Made by a program: the position numbers and the translations under genes
Shown here: positions 12,716-24,335 of the stretch, piece by piece
Layout of the letters: the number at the start of each line of letters is the position of its first letter
Position numbering within the stretch: the stretch's first letter is position 1
The notes under the pieces: generated by a model
What the model saw: the letters and a program-made list of their open reading frames with translations, nothing else
Told to the model about the DNA's origin: nothing
The model's database searches: none
Assembly (NCBI GenBank): GCA_020650975.1
Contig: JAIPMN010002222.1
Coordinates: forward strand, 1 to 39,826
DNA from: Apostichopus californicus
Lineage: Eukaryota > Echinodermata > Holothuroidea > Aspidochirotida > Stichopodidae
DNA: 39,826 bases
Reading direction: 5' to 3'

Positions 12716-13493
12716 AATTCTTTCTTCATGTCATGTGATGTACATACACACAATAAGTATTAACAACAGGACTGGGAAACAGGCATTTATATAGTTTGGC
12801 TCTTGGCCTGATCAGGCTTCAGGCTTCACTCCCTTAAATTTCTACTCTTAACCAGCTGATCAATAAACCAGCCTCCTTGATCAATAAAGTACTACCATAT
12901 TTCTCCATTCTGTTGACATGGTATTCCTAATTAGCCTTGTTCCTCTGATATTTTGCAGACCTTACCATATTATACATAATTTATGACTCAATGTGAGTAC
13001 CCTCCTGATTCTGACCAAGGTAACCCGCCGCCCCCCTCTTAAAACATCTTTATTTGTTTAAGTATCTGTGCCGAATCATGAAGTATGTAAACAACATTGA
13101 ATTCTTTACTTCATGTCATGTGATGTACATACACACAATAAGTATTGACAACAGGAATGGGACACAGGCATTAATATACTTTGGCTCTTGGCATGATTGA
13201 GTATGACTCTCTGGCTTCACACATCACTCCCTTAAATTTCCACTCTTAACCAGCTGATCAATAAACCAGCCTCCTTGATCAATAAAGTACTACCATATTT
13301 CTCCATTCTGTTGACATGATATTCCTAATTAGCCTTCTTCCTCTGATATTTTGCAGACCATACTATATACATAATTTATGACTCAATGTGAGTACCCTCC
13401 TGATTTTGACCAAGGTAACCCGCTGCCCCCTCTTAAAACATCTTTATTTATTTAAGTATCTGTGCCGAATCATGAAGTATGTAAACAACATTG
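12716..13493 (+). repeat. direct duplication, two ~385-bp units
   Basis: Unit 1 is 12716-13099 and unit 2 is 13100-13493; both run from aattctt...catgtcatgtgatgtacata to tgccgaatcatgaagtatgt and acaacattga. Unit 2 carries a small insertion near 13200-13225. Each unit also contains an internal repeat built on tgatcaataaa. Divergence is low, suggesting a fairly recent duplication. Confidence 0.88.
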
Positions 13494-13665
13494 AATTCTT
13501 TTCGTGACTTAATGCCAACTTTATGTCCTGTTGTTTGCCTATGATATCACATTGGGATATGATATTATAGTCATACAAAACTAAGAGCTGTGAATGGGAG
13601 GGAGGATGCATGGGTGGAAGGAGGATGGGGCTGTTGGAAGGGTAATGGATGGGGTGAAAGGGGAT

Positions 13666-13730
13666 TAAAAACATCTTTATTTGTTTAAGTATCTGTGCCG
13701 AATTATGAAGTATGTAACAACATTGAATTC
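13666..13730 (+). repeat. third, truncated copy of the 385-bp unit end
   Basis: The last ~65 bases of the unit (aaaacatctttatttgttta through acattgaattc) recur after about 170 unrelated bases that include a G/A-rich tract (13590-13664). Confidence 0.85.
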
Positions 13731-14590
13731 GGTGATTTTATGGCAACTCATGAGCAACATACAAACTAACAGTACTGTAGGCCCTAAAGATTCTGTTAAA
13801 GAGCTGTGTAATTAACAGTTAGACAGTATCTACAAACACAGCTGTTTGAAGTTTTCACTTTCTTCATCATGAAAGGGATAATCATTTAAAGAAAATGCAC
13901 AAAATGTACCAGCTAGCTCTTAATCTGACAAGGGATATAAAAATGTATCTCGTGGAAACAATTGATTAGTGTATCTTTATCGTAGTTCAATGGCTCTCTC
14001 ACTCATGATTATGTTTCATCACCAGCAGAGTGTATAACTAATTAATCTTGATAACGACCTTCCGTTAATACAGGCTTATCAGTATATTATCATTATGTAC
14101 TGGGTCTTTTGTGTGTCTTACATACAAACATCTGTTGGTTAGAAAAGAAAATGTAGGAATTTTATAATTTCTGGTATGTTTGGTAGCTTTTATAGATCTG
14201 TCTAGCTGATAATTCTAAATAGACATACTAGCATGTGGTATGAACTAAATAGATTGCTCTGTGGTGGGAATTATTGAATGATGTTGCATCAAAGAAGGAA
14301 GTTAGATGTATAGGTTCTAGGAGATAATGTGTTTGTGAGGGTGAACAGGGGGCAGGGAGGGTATGTGATAAGGTGAATAGTATTGATACTTGGCTGTAAT
14401 TTTATGCTGTATTGAAAAGAGAATTACTGCATGAATTCCGATTTCTGTCTTGCTCTGAATGAGTAAGCCAACCACTATTAAAGTTAATCTGTATCCTGTA
14501 AAATGTTAGTACACTTAAAAACTGCTGAAACTTTTCGGATGTACTTTCAAGAGTTTCGAACCTACTACATTATTATATATAAATGTTATG
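13731..14590. other. no gene seen
   Basis: AT-rich, with a short G-rich patch at 14337-14365. No coding or RNA signal found. Confidence 0.55.
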
Positions 14591-14853
14591 GCAAAATAAA
14601 ATCCTTTGAGCACGGCAGTAAAAAAATTCCACTTAAAAGTATGATCATGACTGGAGTGGCCATTATCTCACTTTCTGGCATATTTGGCAATCAATATATT
14701 TTTCGTTTCGATAAGTTACATGTTCCGGTAAAATAAACATAAAATCCCTCGAGTATGACAATAATACTTCCAATAATACTTCCACTTGAAGTTTGAACAT
14801 GACTGGAGTGGCCATTATTTGACTTTCCTAGCATATTTGACAACAATACAGTT
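14591..14853 (+). repeat. direct duplication, ~150-bp period
   Basis: Copy 1 is about 14591-14702 and copy 2 about 14739-14853. Shared blocks are catgactggagtggccatta, actttc, and gcatatttg, with weaker matches upstream (ataaaatcc, ttccactt). A 77-codon open frame across copy 1 is not conserved in copy 2. Confidence 0.75.
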
Positions 14854-16870
14854 TTCTGTATTTCTCCTTGGTTGATTCTATTGCAAGAGATAGAACAGTA
14901 TGTAAAGTGATTTTGATAAAATCACATTGAACATGTGCAGATGGTTATGACTAGTACATCACTTAAAATGTGCATATTTAACTCATTATTATTACAATTA
15001 TAATAATTTATTTCACTTAACCTATACATGTCTCTACTCAAATCATACACTTTATCATTCTAGGTAATAATAATTGAATTAATCTACTAAAATTAAAAAC
15101 TCTGTGCCCTATTCTTGATATTGAGCTCGGTATAGTTTATAGTTACTATTCAGATCTGGTTACCAAATTGCACAGAAGCATAGCCGGTCTCCCTCTTGGT
15201 ATTCTAGGTTGGGTCCAGCTACTGAATAGAATGGTCAACTAGTTCCTTTATACAGCACAGGTGTGAACAAAACCCTTCACCAAATAATAAATAGAAGGGG
15301 TGTGACATTTGAGTGGTCTTTTGAGCTAAACTTTACACTTTCTGCACGAAATCTAAAATGACAATATTTGGCGTTAAGATTCAGTGGACAGGTAAGATCG
15401 GAAGTTTAATCTTTGTGGAGAGGAAGAAATAGCATGGTAGCAAAACAAATAAAAAGTGAATCAGGATTGTGGATGTGGTCAGCCATAGGTTGACCAATGA
15501 TGGCCATTAATTGGTCAAAGTATTGTCAGTGAATTTGTTTGCTTTTGGTCAGCAGGAGTGTTATAATTTGGCAGCACAGAGAATATGATCCAGCCAGACA
15601 AATTTGGTTTAAAAAAAGAATAGTAAAATGGCTGATATGTTCTGGTTACAATTATTCAAATGAATTAGCTTAGTGTAATGTGGTACAAGCTGGAATAATG
15701 TGAAGATTTGCAATTTATGTCAACAAATTTGATTCTTTTTAGGACTGGTCCCTTAGTGGACAATATCAGTTACCATGTTGTAATTTCATCGTTACTGGGT
15801 CAAATGTTAAAAATATTCATGCTTCTGGTTTTGAAATGGTTTTGACCCGTTGCTCTCCAAGAGTTGATTGGAAAATAAGTGAAATCACCACTCATTTTGC
15901 TGTAAGTAAACTTCCGTCTGTTTCCTGACCAACTTCTCTCGTAGTTACAGTTTGTACGAATAACAACTGTCAAACTATTAATGGAAAGCACACTTCAGTA
16001 AGTAACTTCCAACCATTGTAAAAGTTGTTGTAGCAGAAACAGTTTCAAAGGGCTTTACTCTGCAGGAATAAACAGTTGTGCTTCAACTGTTTGTCTCAAG
16101 AAGTTGATGTTTACCATTTGACAGAATAGCAATAGCATTGTGTAACCAGATTGTTGAGTAAATTTGCTATTAAAAAGATATACTTACTCTATGTTGCTTC
16201 TAGGATTACCTGTCTCCTCACCACAACTTCACTCCTGTAAGTAGACTTCACATTGATGAGAAGAATGTGGAAGGTCCAAGACCTCCAGAAAAGTACTTTG
16301 TGAACAGTATTACTATCATAAAAGCTTGTTTAAAATTGTGGAGGCAATACTTTTAATTTAAGGAAAAGATTGTCCTGTTAGGGAATGTTACAAAACAGGA
16401 AACAAACAAAGTTAAAGTATTCTAACATAACAAATGGTTCTTTCAACCCAAGTATGAACTTTTGCGAGTCACAATTAATCAGGGCATTTTCTTATGCACA
16501 CGACTGATCAATATGAAAAGGATTATTTCTGTCACATTTAAGCGTATATGAAGATGGAATATGTAGTTAAATATAAAATTCACAATTAACTTTATGTAAA
16601 AATCGGTTTAACTTGCCCATTCTATTGCACAATCACTCATAAAATATCTTGTTTTGTCATCTCATGTAATTACTGAAATGATGATAATCATAGCTATAAG
16701 GGGAAAAAATTGGCTATAACCTTTATTGCCCAGTAGCACTGGACAATTCTGCTCTGCTGCCCTCTATACTTCCAAGTCTACCATCATTTCAAGTTTGTTA
16801 TCCCTCTTGATGTAGATGCAGAAGTAGCAATTTATAACCTTTAAATTATAGAGGGCGTACCCTAGAATTT
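14854..16870. other. no gene seen; one inverted fragment of the dispersed repeat
   Basis: At 16205-16228 the sequence attacctgtctcctcaccac matches the dispersed repeat in reverse orientation. By chance it is bordered by a good acceptor (gttgcttctag) and donor (gtaagt), which makes it look like a 33-base phase-0 exon. Otherwise AT-rich DNA without recognisable features. Confidence 0.5.
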
Positions 16871-17001
16871 TGGCCGGTTATAGAGGGCGCACAGTGTTTA
16901 AAGGTTACCAGTTCATTCTAGACACGGTAGAACAAGAGTGCTAAGGTTGTGGGGAGATAGGTAAGCTTGTCACTTGTAAATATCCAAACCAGTAAGTTTT
17001 A
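16871..17001 (+). repeat. dispersed repeat, 5'-shortened copy
   Basis: Shares ggccgg, cgcacagtgtt, ctagacacggtagaa, gtgctaaggttgtggggaga, taggtaagcttgtcac and the 3' end aaaccagtaagtttta with 6835-7078 and 24093-24335. More diverged than those two. Confidence 0.82.
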
Positions 17002-18233
17002 GAATATCAACATTGATGGTCAATCGCCAGCAGTTTACTTTTATCAAACTTTAATCTTACTGCAGAGTATTAAGACCAAGGTTAGAATTTATCAAACTAA
17101 GTTATACTTCTAGAGAATTCACCAATTAAATTTAATAATAAGCTTATCACAAAAAAATGTAAAGAGGCCCACATACTCTACTTTTTCATAAAGGGAAAAA
17201 AAAATGCAAAAATCTCAGAATTTTTAAAGTTTGCAAAATAAATCAATTAACCTGCCTTTAAATTCTTGCAATAACAGTCCCATAGTCAAGCTTCGGAACT
17301 GCATTTGTACATGGGATTACCTAAATACCAAGTTGACCAAATTCAACACCAAAAAGGGTAGGGTAATTATCATAGCCCATTGACCACTACCAGCTATTAT
17401 GATTACCCAAGTTAAATCTAATAATTGGCCGTTATTGTCATTAGAACTCCAGGGCACTGGGCACACACATTCTCAATAATCAGATCAATAGAATTTTAAT
17501 GTTTTGATTTATTTTTTGAATTGAGTGAGTAAGACATATCGAAGAAGAGGTCAAGTAAATTTGTTGTATTTTCCCCGCTGCTTGGGCTAAAGGAGTATTC
17601 AAATATCGGATGCCCCCTCCGGGCTATGTTTGTTCAAGTCCTGTCTTGATCAAGTTCTTTGCACTTTTAAAGTAATTTTAAGTCTGTAGAAGTCATGATG
17701 TTCTTTTCTGCTTCGGTAGTCTTTAACTCTCTGTTATTCTCGTTAGCGAGAGTTGAATGTACATAGGTACACTAATAAGAATAATAATTAATTTGTCATG
17801 TTATTGCAATGAACTATTTCTGTAGGGTTAAAAAAACGGATGTTTATTTTAAGGGTGAGATTTGACCTCAGATTGGACTTAAGAGATGGAGGAAGGAAAA
17901 AAGAGGGGGGGGGGGGGAAGGAGATTAAAGAATGGAAGTATGGAAGAAGGTGTGGATGCGACTGTTCATTTGAACTTGAATAAGCATTCTATGATTATGA
18001 ATTTGTAATGTGTTCTTGTTAAAAGCTATCACCATATCTGCAGAAGTTGGTTTCAAAATGTTGGAAGGAAACAGTGGGTTGGGATGGTGAGAGGGACAAT
18101 TGGGGAGGTGGGAGAAGGCGGGTAACATGAGTGGAGCAAATATTTAGAAGTATGTGGCGACACTGGAATAAAAAGGACAACATTTGGAATGGTGGTGGGG
18201 CAGCCTGCAGGAAATAGCAGATGGAAACCATTG
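17002..18233. other. no gene seen; one short hairpin
   Basis: An imperfect inverted repeat at about 17361-17409 (gggtaattatcatagc against gctattatgattaccc) could form a 16-bp stem. A poly-G run lies at 17904-17920 and G/A-rich DNA around 18050-18120. No coding signal. Confidence 0.5.
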
Positions 18234-18540
18234 AATAATAATAATAATAATAATGGACATTTATAATGCGCTGGAATACGTCAAAAAAGACGCTCGTGGC
18301 GCAGTGACACAAACAGTGCGACAGCAAAACAAAAAACAGTAAACATAGTACAAGACAAAAATGCAAGCAAAAATGGGCAACAATGAACAAATAATTAAAC
18401 AGTTTTCATCAGATGAGTCTCGAGAGAGCGTTTAAAAGAAGCAAGAGATGGACTGTGGTTTACATGTTCTGGAAGGCTGTTCCATATAGAAGGGGCAGCA
18501 GCAGCAAAAGCTCTTTTGCCCCATTTATATTTGGAAATAT
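18234..18540 (-). mobile_element. L2/CR1-like LINE 3' end, 5'-truncated
   Basis: On the minus strand the frame ending at 18395 contains GKRAFAAAAPSIWNSLPEHV followed by SLASFKRSLETHL, the characteristic C-terminus of L2/CR1-type LINE ORF2. About 140 bases of 3' UTR follow and end in gcgcattataaatgtcc and then (ATT)n at 18234-18254, which is typical of the 3' tail of this group. Only about 45 codons of ORF2 remain, so it is a dead 5'-truncated copy. Upstream residues in the same frame (18541-18577) do not look LINE-like. Confidence 0.82.
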
Positions 18541-21500
18541 GCTTTGAAATATACCAAAATGGAAACGATGTATTCAAGTTATCGACAAATTATAAGTATC
18601 ACCTTTGGCTTTTTTCCATGTCTTTTTTTTAAAATTGCTCTCAGAACAAATATAAGGCCAACTTTTACGGCTGTACTTTAAGGTGGAATTAGAGAATCTG
18701 GATATACTGATAAATATAGTGAAAACTGCATAACTTTTGAAAATTCTACTAAGTGGAAGGATGAAACAGCCTCTGGGGGGTGTAACCATGAACTGTCAGT
18801 TCTCATTGACAATTTCATTCTTGAAATCCACAAGCGGTCTCGTCCGAAACGAAGAAGGAAGGCCACCTCGGTAACATGATTTCATTCCACATTTGTCGTT
18901 ACGATGATCTTAATAATGAGTTTAATATCATCGGTGTAGGTCGTTAACGACGCTCCAAATTAAGGGAACCAGACTACCCCATAGGTTAATGACTTCCATG
19001 TTAATTGACAGGTGGAGCTTAGGATGTTGTTAACTTTTTAATGAGGAAGAGGGGACGATCGTTTATAAATCTACTCTTAAAACTTGCAATAAATTAGGTT
19101 CTCTTCCCACTCTTCTTCATCTTGTGATCTGAAAGCATCTCTGTATGAGTCAGCCGTTATTTAATTTGATAGAAAATGGTTATCTTCAAAAAGAGGAGTG
19201 ACTTTTAAAGTTCCGTGATAGCATACACCTCCACTGGCTGTTAGAGAAATCAGTTTTGTGATAGTGTAGCGAAAACGACTGCAACATATAGAAATTATGC
19301 CAATCAAGTGCAAAGATGTTCGATATTTTTTTGGGGGGGGGGAGGGGAAGGAGCAGGGAGGGGAACAGAAAATTGACTATGCTCCTTGTTTTAGCACTGC
19401 GCACCCATTTCTTGGGTACCACCAATCGTCTCCTCCTTCTCTTCTACCTCCTCTACCCCTTTTTTTGAGGAATCCACCAAAAAAGATCAACTTACGGGTC
19501 TTTCTACGAACCTCTTCACCTGAGAATGTTCACTACGGTTTCCTATCTGTCCTCTGAGTAAGATAATCCAAACATAAAAATTACAAGAAATCTTCTCCCC
19601 CGTTCATATTAGTTGCCATTTCAGAGCTTGCAGAGCTGGAGTTTTTTTTTTAACTTAACAAAAATTATTCCTTTTACATTGAAGAGTTCAAGCTCATTAA
19701 TTTGGTGACTACTCAACTTCCTTGTGATAAATAAATGTTATTAGGGAGAAAATGGGAGAATTTTGTTCCATTAAATAGGATTGAAAAGGTAGGGGGAAAA
19801 AGAAAAAAGAGAAGATATATGAAGGAAGATAATGTCTTGATTGAAACTTTGACTCATTTGTGAATTGTACATGCCATGCATTCCTGACATCATTTTGATT
19901 TCATTGGCTGATTTGCTTTGATATTTCACATTTTGTTGTTGTTGTTGCAAGATTTGAAATGTAGCATTTTTGTTGAGGGGTTTGCCAATGTCAGGGCAGT
20001 GTCATGTCTCTTACTATGATGGTTGTTTAAGTTTACCTAAATGTTTGTTTTTGGACGGTTGGCAGATTATTGCTATTCGTGTCATGTATCATGTGTAATG
20101 TACCATAGCTAGGTACAATGAACTTGTGACAGATTTACCACAGCTGATCTGAGACAAAGATTAATGGCTGTTCCATAATGAGCTATGATTTTAAGGGTCA
20201 GGTCAACGTTTCAATCACTAGATATATATAGTAATACAGATGATTATTAAGCTTAGCAACCCTTCACTATATGTATGATAAGTGTTTTGGAGGGGGGGGG
20301 GTGTCGTGTCTTATCATAACATAGAAATCATCACTTCTGTATGTCTGTAAAATGTCAGCCTATCTTTACATGACCTGTCTATAGCAGATGTGAATAAGAT
20401 TTATGAAAATCAATGCTCTCCTTTCTGGTTTAGGACAGAGAGCAGTTTGTCAAGGGTAAAGAATTTCACCCTCTTGGCACTGTGTCCTATAGGAGACAGT
20501 TTAGTGTGAGATATGTGTATCATGGGAGACTTTTGTGATAGGTAGTATGTATGACAAGAGAAGCCGAGTGAAAATTTAATGGATGGCAACACAGACAATG
20601 TGTGGATATTAAACTGAGGTGTCATAATGGTTGGCATTTGGTGTGAATGTGTAGACAGAGGGAGAGATCATAAAAAAATAAATAAAAAAAACGGTAAATT
20701 TCAGTGACAGTATATTTTCTTTTTGTATAGCTGAAGATGTTGGGTTTTTTTTCTTGTGAAATATTTTGGAAGGGTCTGGCAAGTGGGAGAGTCATAATTT
20801 ACAGATCATATGTCAAAAGAGGAAAAATATTGTAAATGAATATATTTGTACAAAGACGGAAGAAAGGACAATTGAATGTTGATGGGGCTTTTAAAATCAG
20901 GGCTGAATTGACAACTCTGCAGATATTTCCAATTTGTTAAGGAGAAATCAGCAAGAAAATTCAAACAGGAAACTAACAGTTTGAAGTAGAATTCTATGAT
21001 GTAAAAGAGACTAATAAGTTTGAAGATCTTGCCTGCTTAAGTTTTAGAAATACTTTTTTCAGCCTGAGGAAAGGGGGCCTGGGAGGGGGCAGGGTGAGAT
21101 ACAGCTCTGGGGTAAATTTTGGGAGCCTGGGAAAATATGGTGGGACCAGGAAATGTAGTATATGAACACGATAAAAAGGGGGCTGGTGACTGAAATTGTC
21201 CCTGGGGCCTCGCCTGGCACTCGGACGCCCCTATTGTGCTTATATATAATGGCAGTCCCGTAGAATGGGTACAACATTGCGCTATTATCTGTACTTTTTC
21301 CAAAATTTTCCAAAACTTTACGATGACAGATCCACGTTGGCAGGTACAATGCACAGTGTTAGAAAATGTGTACGGACTTACTAAAAGTATGCATGACGGA
21401 TAAATATGCACAACATAGTCATCAAAACAAATATTTATTTAAAAAAAATGTCTATATGACTATATCAAACTGTTAAGGTTAAAAGAGCTCTCATTTCTTT

Positions 21501-22559
21501 GCTTTGTTTTACCTACGGGTAAGAGCAATGATTCACCTTTGGGAGGAAGGAATTTGATAGCCATTAAGCTAGCTGAACTGTTACCTACGAAGTAATTAAC
21601 CTGAATCATAGGAAGATGTAATCACATTTTGAAAGTATTCTTGACGTAATCAACTGCCTCCACAGCATTGTTTTAGTACTTGAGAACAAGTGCCAACTTA
21701 TCCGGTATGAGTTGACGTTAGGTTTTAAGGAACTCTAAAAATAAGATTTTTTTTTGTTACATAGGAAGTCTTACTATAACAGCCTTTCTATTACTAGGGC
21801 CATAAAACAAAAGCCTACATTCATGAACAAAAGATTTACAGAGTGATAAACATAGTTTAAGTCTTCTCCCATTCCTCTTGATTCCGTTTGGGCTTATTAA
21901 AGTCAGCATTTCAAAATTCGGTCCCCAATTTAAAAGCATTTTAACCAATATCAAGTGCTAGCCAAAGTAACATACTGTAGCACTCAAACAACCTAAGTAC
22001 ACACTTTTTGTGTGCAGTCAAACATTATGTTTAAGCAATATTCACTGTAGCATGCAGTGTATACTATAGAGTATGTGTGAATACTACAGCTAGCCTTATC
22101 AATCTTGCTATATCTGTTGTTAGGGTATTGGTCAACTTAAGTTTCCAAACCACTCTTCACTCAGTAGTCAGTATATGAATGCTACAGCATTGGCTTTTTC
22201 ATTTGTTACAGAGGGTTGTGTAAATTATTTCAAATTTCTTAATGTTATACCCTTCACTTAGGATTCATATTGGTCACCCAAGTGCCACCCCCCTCTCCCA
22301 CAGTTGCCCCCACATCCCTACTATCTTCCTAGCTATAACCCATTATCATACCTCACATTTTCAAATCATTTTATCTCTCTCTTCATCTATAATATCATAT
22401 CTACTGGGCCTTTCAAATAAATCCACATCTAGAGATGTGTAGTTAATCAATCAGTGGTTCACAAACTGTTAGGCTTTCAACCTAGGAGCTTCCAGAGGAC
22501 TGAGCCACAACCCACCAGACACAACCCCTCAGAAATGATGCCTGGGAATGCATGAGAGC
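18541..22559. other. no gene seen
   Basis: Holds poly-G runs (19331-19342, 20292-20301), a (TTG)n run near 19936, and a GC-richer stretch at 21060-21240. Open frames up to 124 codons in that stretch are Pro/Ser-rich on the minus strand and look like composition artefacts. No coding exon, RNA or element ends recognised. Confidence 0.5.
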
Positions 22560-22561
22560 TA

Positions 22562-22720
22562 CAATCCTCGACAAAAATAGATGGGACACCCCACTCCCCG
22601 TATCAATGTTGCAGTTTCTGAGCGCTTTTGGCTACAACATTGAACGGGGGGAAGGGGGTGCGCTTAAACCAATATCGCTCGTTGCTGCTCATACTGTCCC
22701 ATCATTTTTGTCGAGGATTG
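22562..22720. mobile_element. foldback MITE with TA target sites, 159 bp
   Basis: The left end caatcctcgacaaaaatagatgggaca (22562-22588) and the right end, reverse-complemented (22695-22720), agree over 26 bases apart from one extra base. TA dinucleotides flank both ends (22560-22561 and 22721-22722). Pairing continues inwards: ccccgtatcaatgttgcag opposes ctacaacattgaacgggg, so nearly the whole element can fold into one hairpin with a short loop. TA duplication fits Tc1/mariner-type mobilisation; no transposase is encoded. Confidence 0.87.
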
Positions 22721-23008
22721 TAGATTGGGCTTTGGAATTGCTGTTAAAAGTATGAACTGAATCTGTCTCTGTGGACAAGCTTTGAAAACAGCAGAAAACT
22801 TTTTCAACAGTCTGGAAAAATCCTGACCAGTACCATCTGAAAATGTTTCCTGTGACCCAATTTTGGGTCTATAAACTATGATGGAATGATGTGTGGTCAG
22901 TATATATAGCCACATCCCATAGCAACAATATAAATATATTAATTAAGACTTTTCATCAGGAGTTTCTGTTGACCTTTTATTTTTCTCTTTTGATTTGTTT
23001 CTTTGCAG

Positions 23009-23116
23009 AATAACACAGTATGGGAAGCAGAACCTTGTACATTATGTTCGTGTTTGGGAGATATAGTAAGCTGTCAACACAAACAATGCCATAATCCAGA
23101 GTGTGATTTTCAGAGG
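23009..23116 (+). CDS. FRAS1: FRAS1-like exon A: body of VWC1
   Basis: 36 codons, phase 0 at both ends. The acceptor follows a strong pyrimidine tract (tttgatttgtttctttgcag) and the donor is gtaagt. The frame begins NNTVWEAEPC and contains C-TL-C-S-C, GDIV, and CHNPEC, giving six cysteines of a VWC module (residues 10, 13, 15, 22, 27, 32). From memory, vertebrate FRAS1 VWC1 has W-x-P-x-x-C, GDIV and C-x-NP-x-C at the same spacing. The first cysteine of the module (C-x-Y-x-G type segment) must be in an upstream exon that I could not find. Because the exon is symmetric (0-0), skipping it would keep the frame but destroy VWC1. Confidence 0.87.
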
Positions 23117-23889
23117 GTAAGTAGTGTATATATCCAGATCTAGATATGAACTATATCTGAAAAGTCTGTCAAGAGGTTCAGAAATGGTCACACTAACAGA
23201 GTTTTTAAAATAATTTTATTTATTTCCTTCTTCAAGAAGTCATAGATTTAAAAATATGTTCCAGAGAATTTGGAGAAAGCTTGGCACTTTTCTCTATTCA
23301 AAGCTTCAAAAATCCTTGAACCCAAATTTGTTTTCTTCCAAAGTTAATTCTTATAGAACCCATTGTGATATAAGGGTTTAATGGAATAAATCTTGAATTG
23401 CGGTACTTCTCGGTTGTAGATTTTATCGTGCCGTTTTTAGAAATAAAAAAGCTTGTCCTTTTAATGGTAAGTTAGAGAAGTATGGTACTGTAGTGCTGCT
23501 AAACAAAGCAATTACACAGCAAAATCTGTTTTTGTAATTACTTTGAAAGTGATTAGTATTCCTTGCACATTAAACTACAGTAGGGATCATCATGCAGACG
23601 ATAGTCAACAAGGTTCAAAATTTAACACCCTTGTTTGTGAAGTGTTACGTTACATATGTTCTCATAATATAACTTTGGTTTTGATATTCTTGGTCATAAT
23701 GTATGACAACAAGAGTTTGTTTTTGTTGGTTGACCAATCCCTGTTTGTTTTAGAGGTTTGCTGTCAACCCCCTCTTATCTGTCCCATCTGTACTATAGCA
23801 CTTTTCCATCTATCGATTCTGTAGAGTTCCCAAAAAATTGGCCCAGAAGTAGGTAAACTGGGTTACAGGGCTAAAATGTTACAAATTAT

Positions 23890-23987
23890 TAGAATTTACT
23901 TTGCTCCTCGCTTACCTGTCTCCCCACAACCTTAGCACCTCATTCTACGTTACGCTAATAAAAAACGAACACATGGGCGTGGGTTGC
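23890..23987 (-). repeat. dispersed repeat, inverted copy
   Basis: cttacctgtctccccacaac and cttagcacctcattctac are the reverse complement of the core at 24262-24300. Beyond that only short blocks match (gggc, gttgcacact). With 24093-24335 it forms an inverted pair with about 38-bp well-matched arms. Confidence 0.75.
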
Positions 23988-24092
23988 ACACTAAAAACAG
24001 CCCCCAAACTCCCTCACTTTATAAGAAAAGGATACAATATCAGGCTGTAATAGGCTGTTGTAACGTTCTGAAAACCTAAAGGATGTCTTCTA

Positions 24093-24335
24093 GGTAAAAT
24101 CCAATGTAATTTGGGCAAATTTCGAAAGATTTGAATCCACTACGAAACGCATGAGTAAACACTTTGGATGGTAGAATGAGAAGGAAGGGCAACGACCAGA
24201 GGAGCCGGTCGCTGAGGGTGCACAGTGTTAAAAGATTACCAGGGCATACTAGACACGGTAGAATGAGGTGCTAAGTTTGTGGGGAGACAGGTAAGCTTGT
24301 CACTCATAAATATATAAACCAGTAAGTTTTATGAT
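24093..24335 (+). repeat. dispersed repeat, long copy (~243 bp)
   Basis: Best partner of 6835-7078: the two align from ggtaaaa-tccaa at the 5' side to aaaccagtaagttttatgat at the 3' side with few indels. Carries gagacaggtaagc, which reads as a consensus 5' splice site in the sense direction of the gene. Confidence 0.87.

Noticed and set aside
18019-18390. 123-codon minus-strand frame
   Set aside because: Lies over the 3' UTR and (ATT)n tail of a LINE copy and beyond; the Tyr run is the microsatellite.
21037-21411. 124- and 96-codon minus-strand frames
   Set aside because: GC-richer DNA with Pro/Ser-rich translations, no motif, and two different frames open over the same bases.
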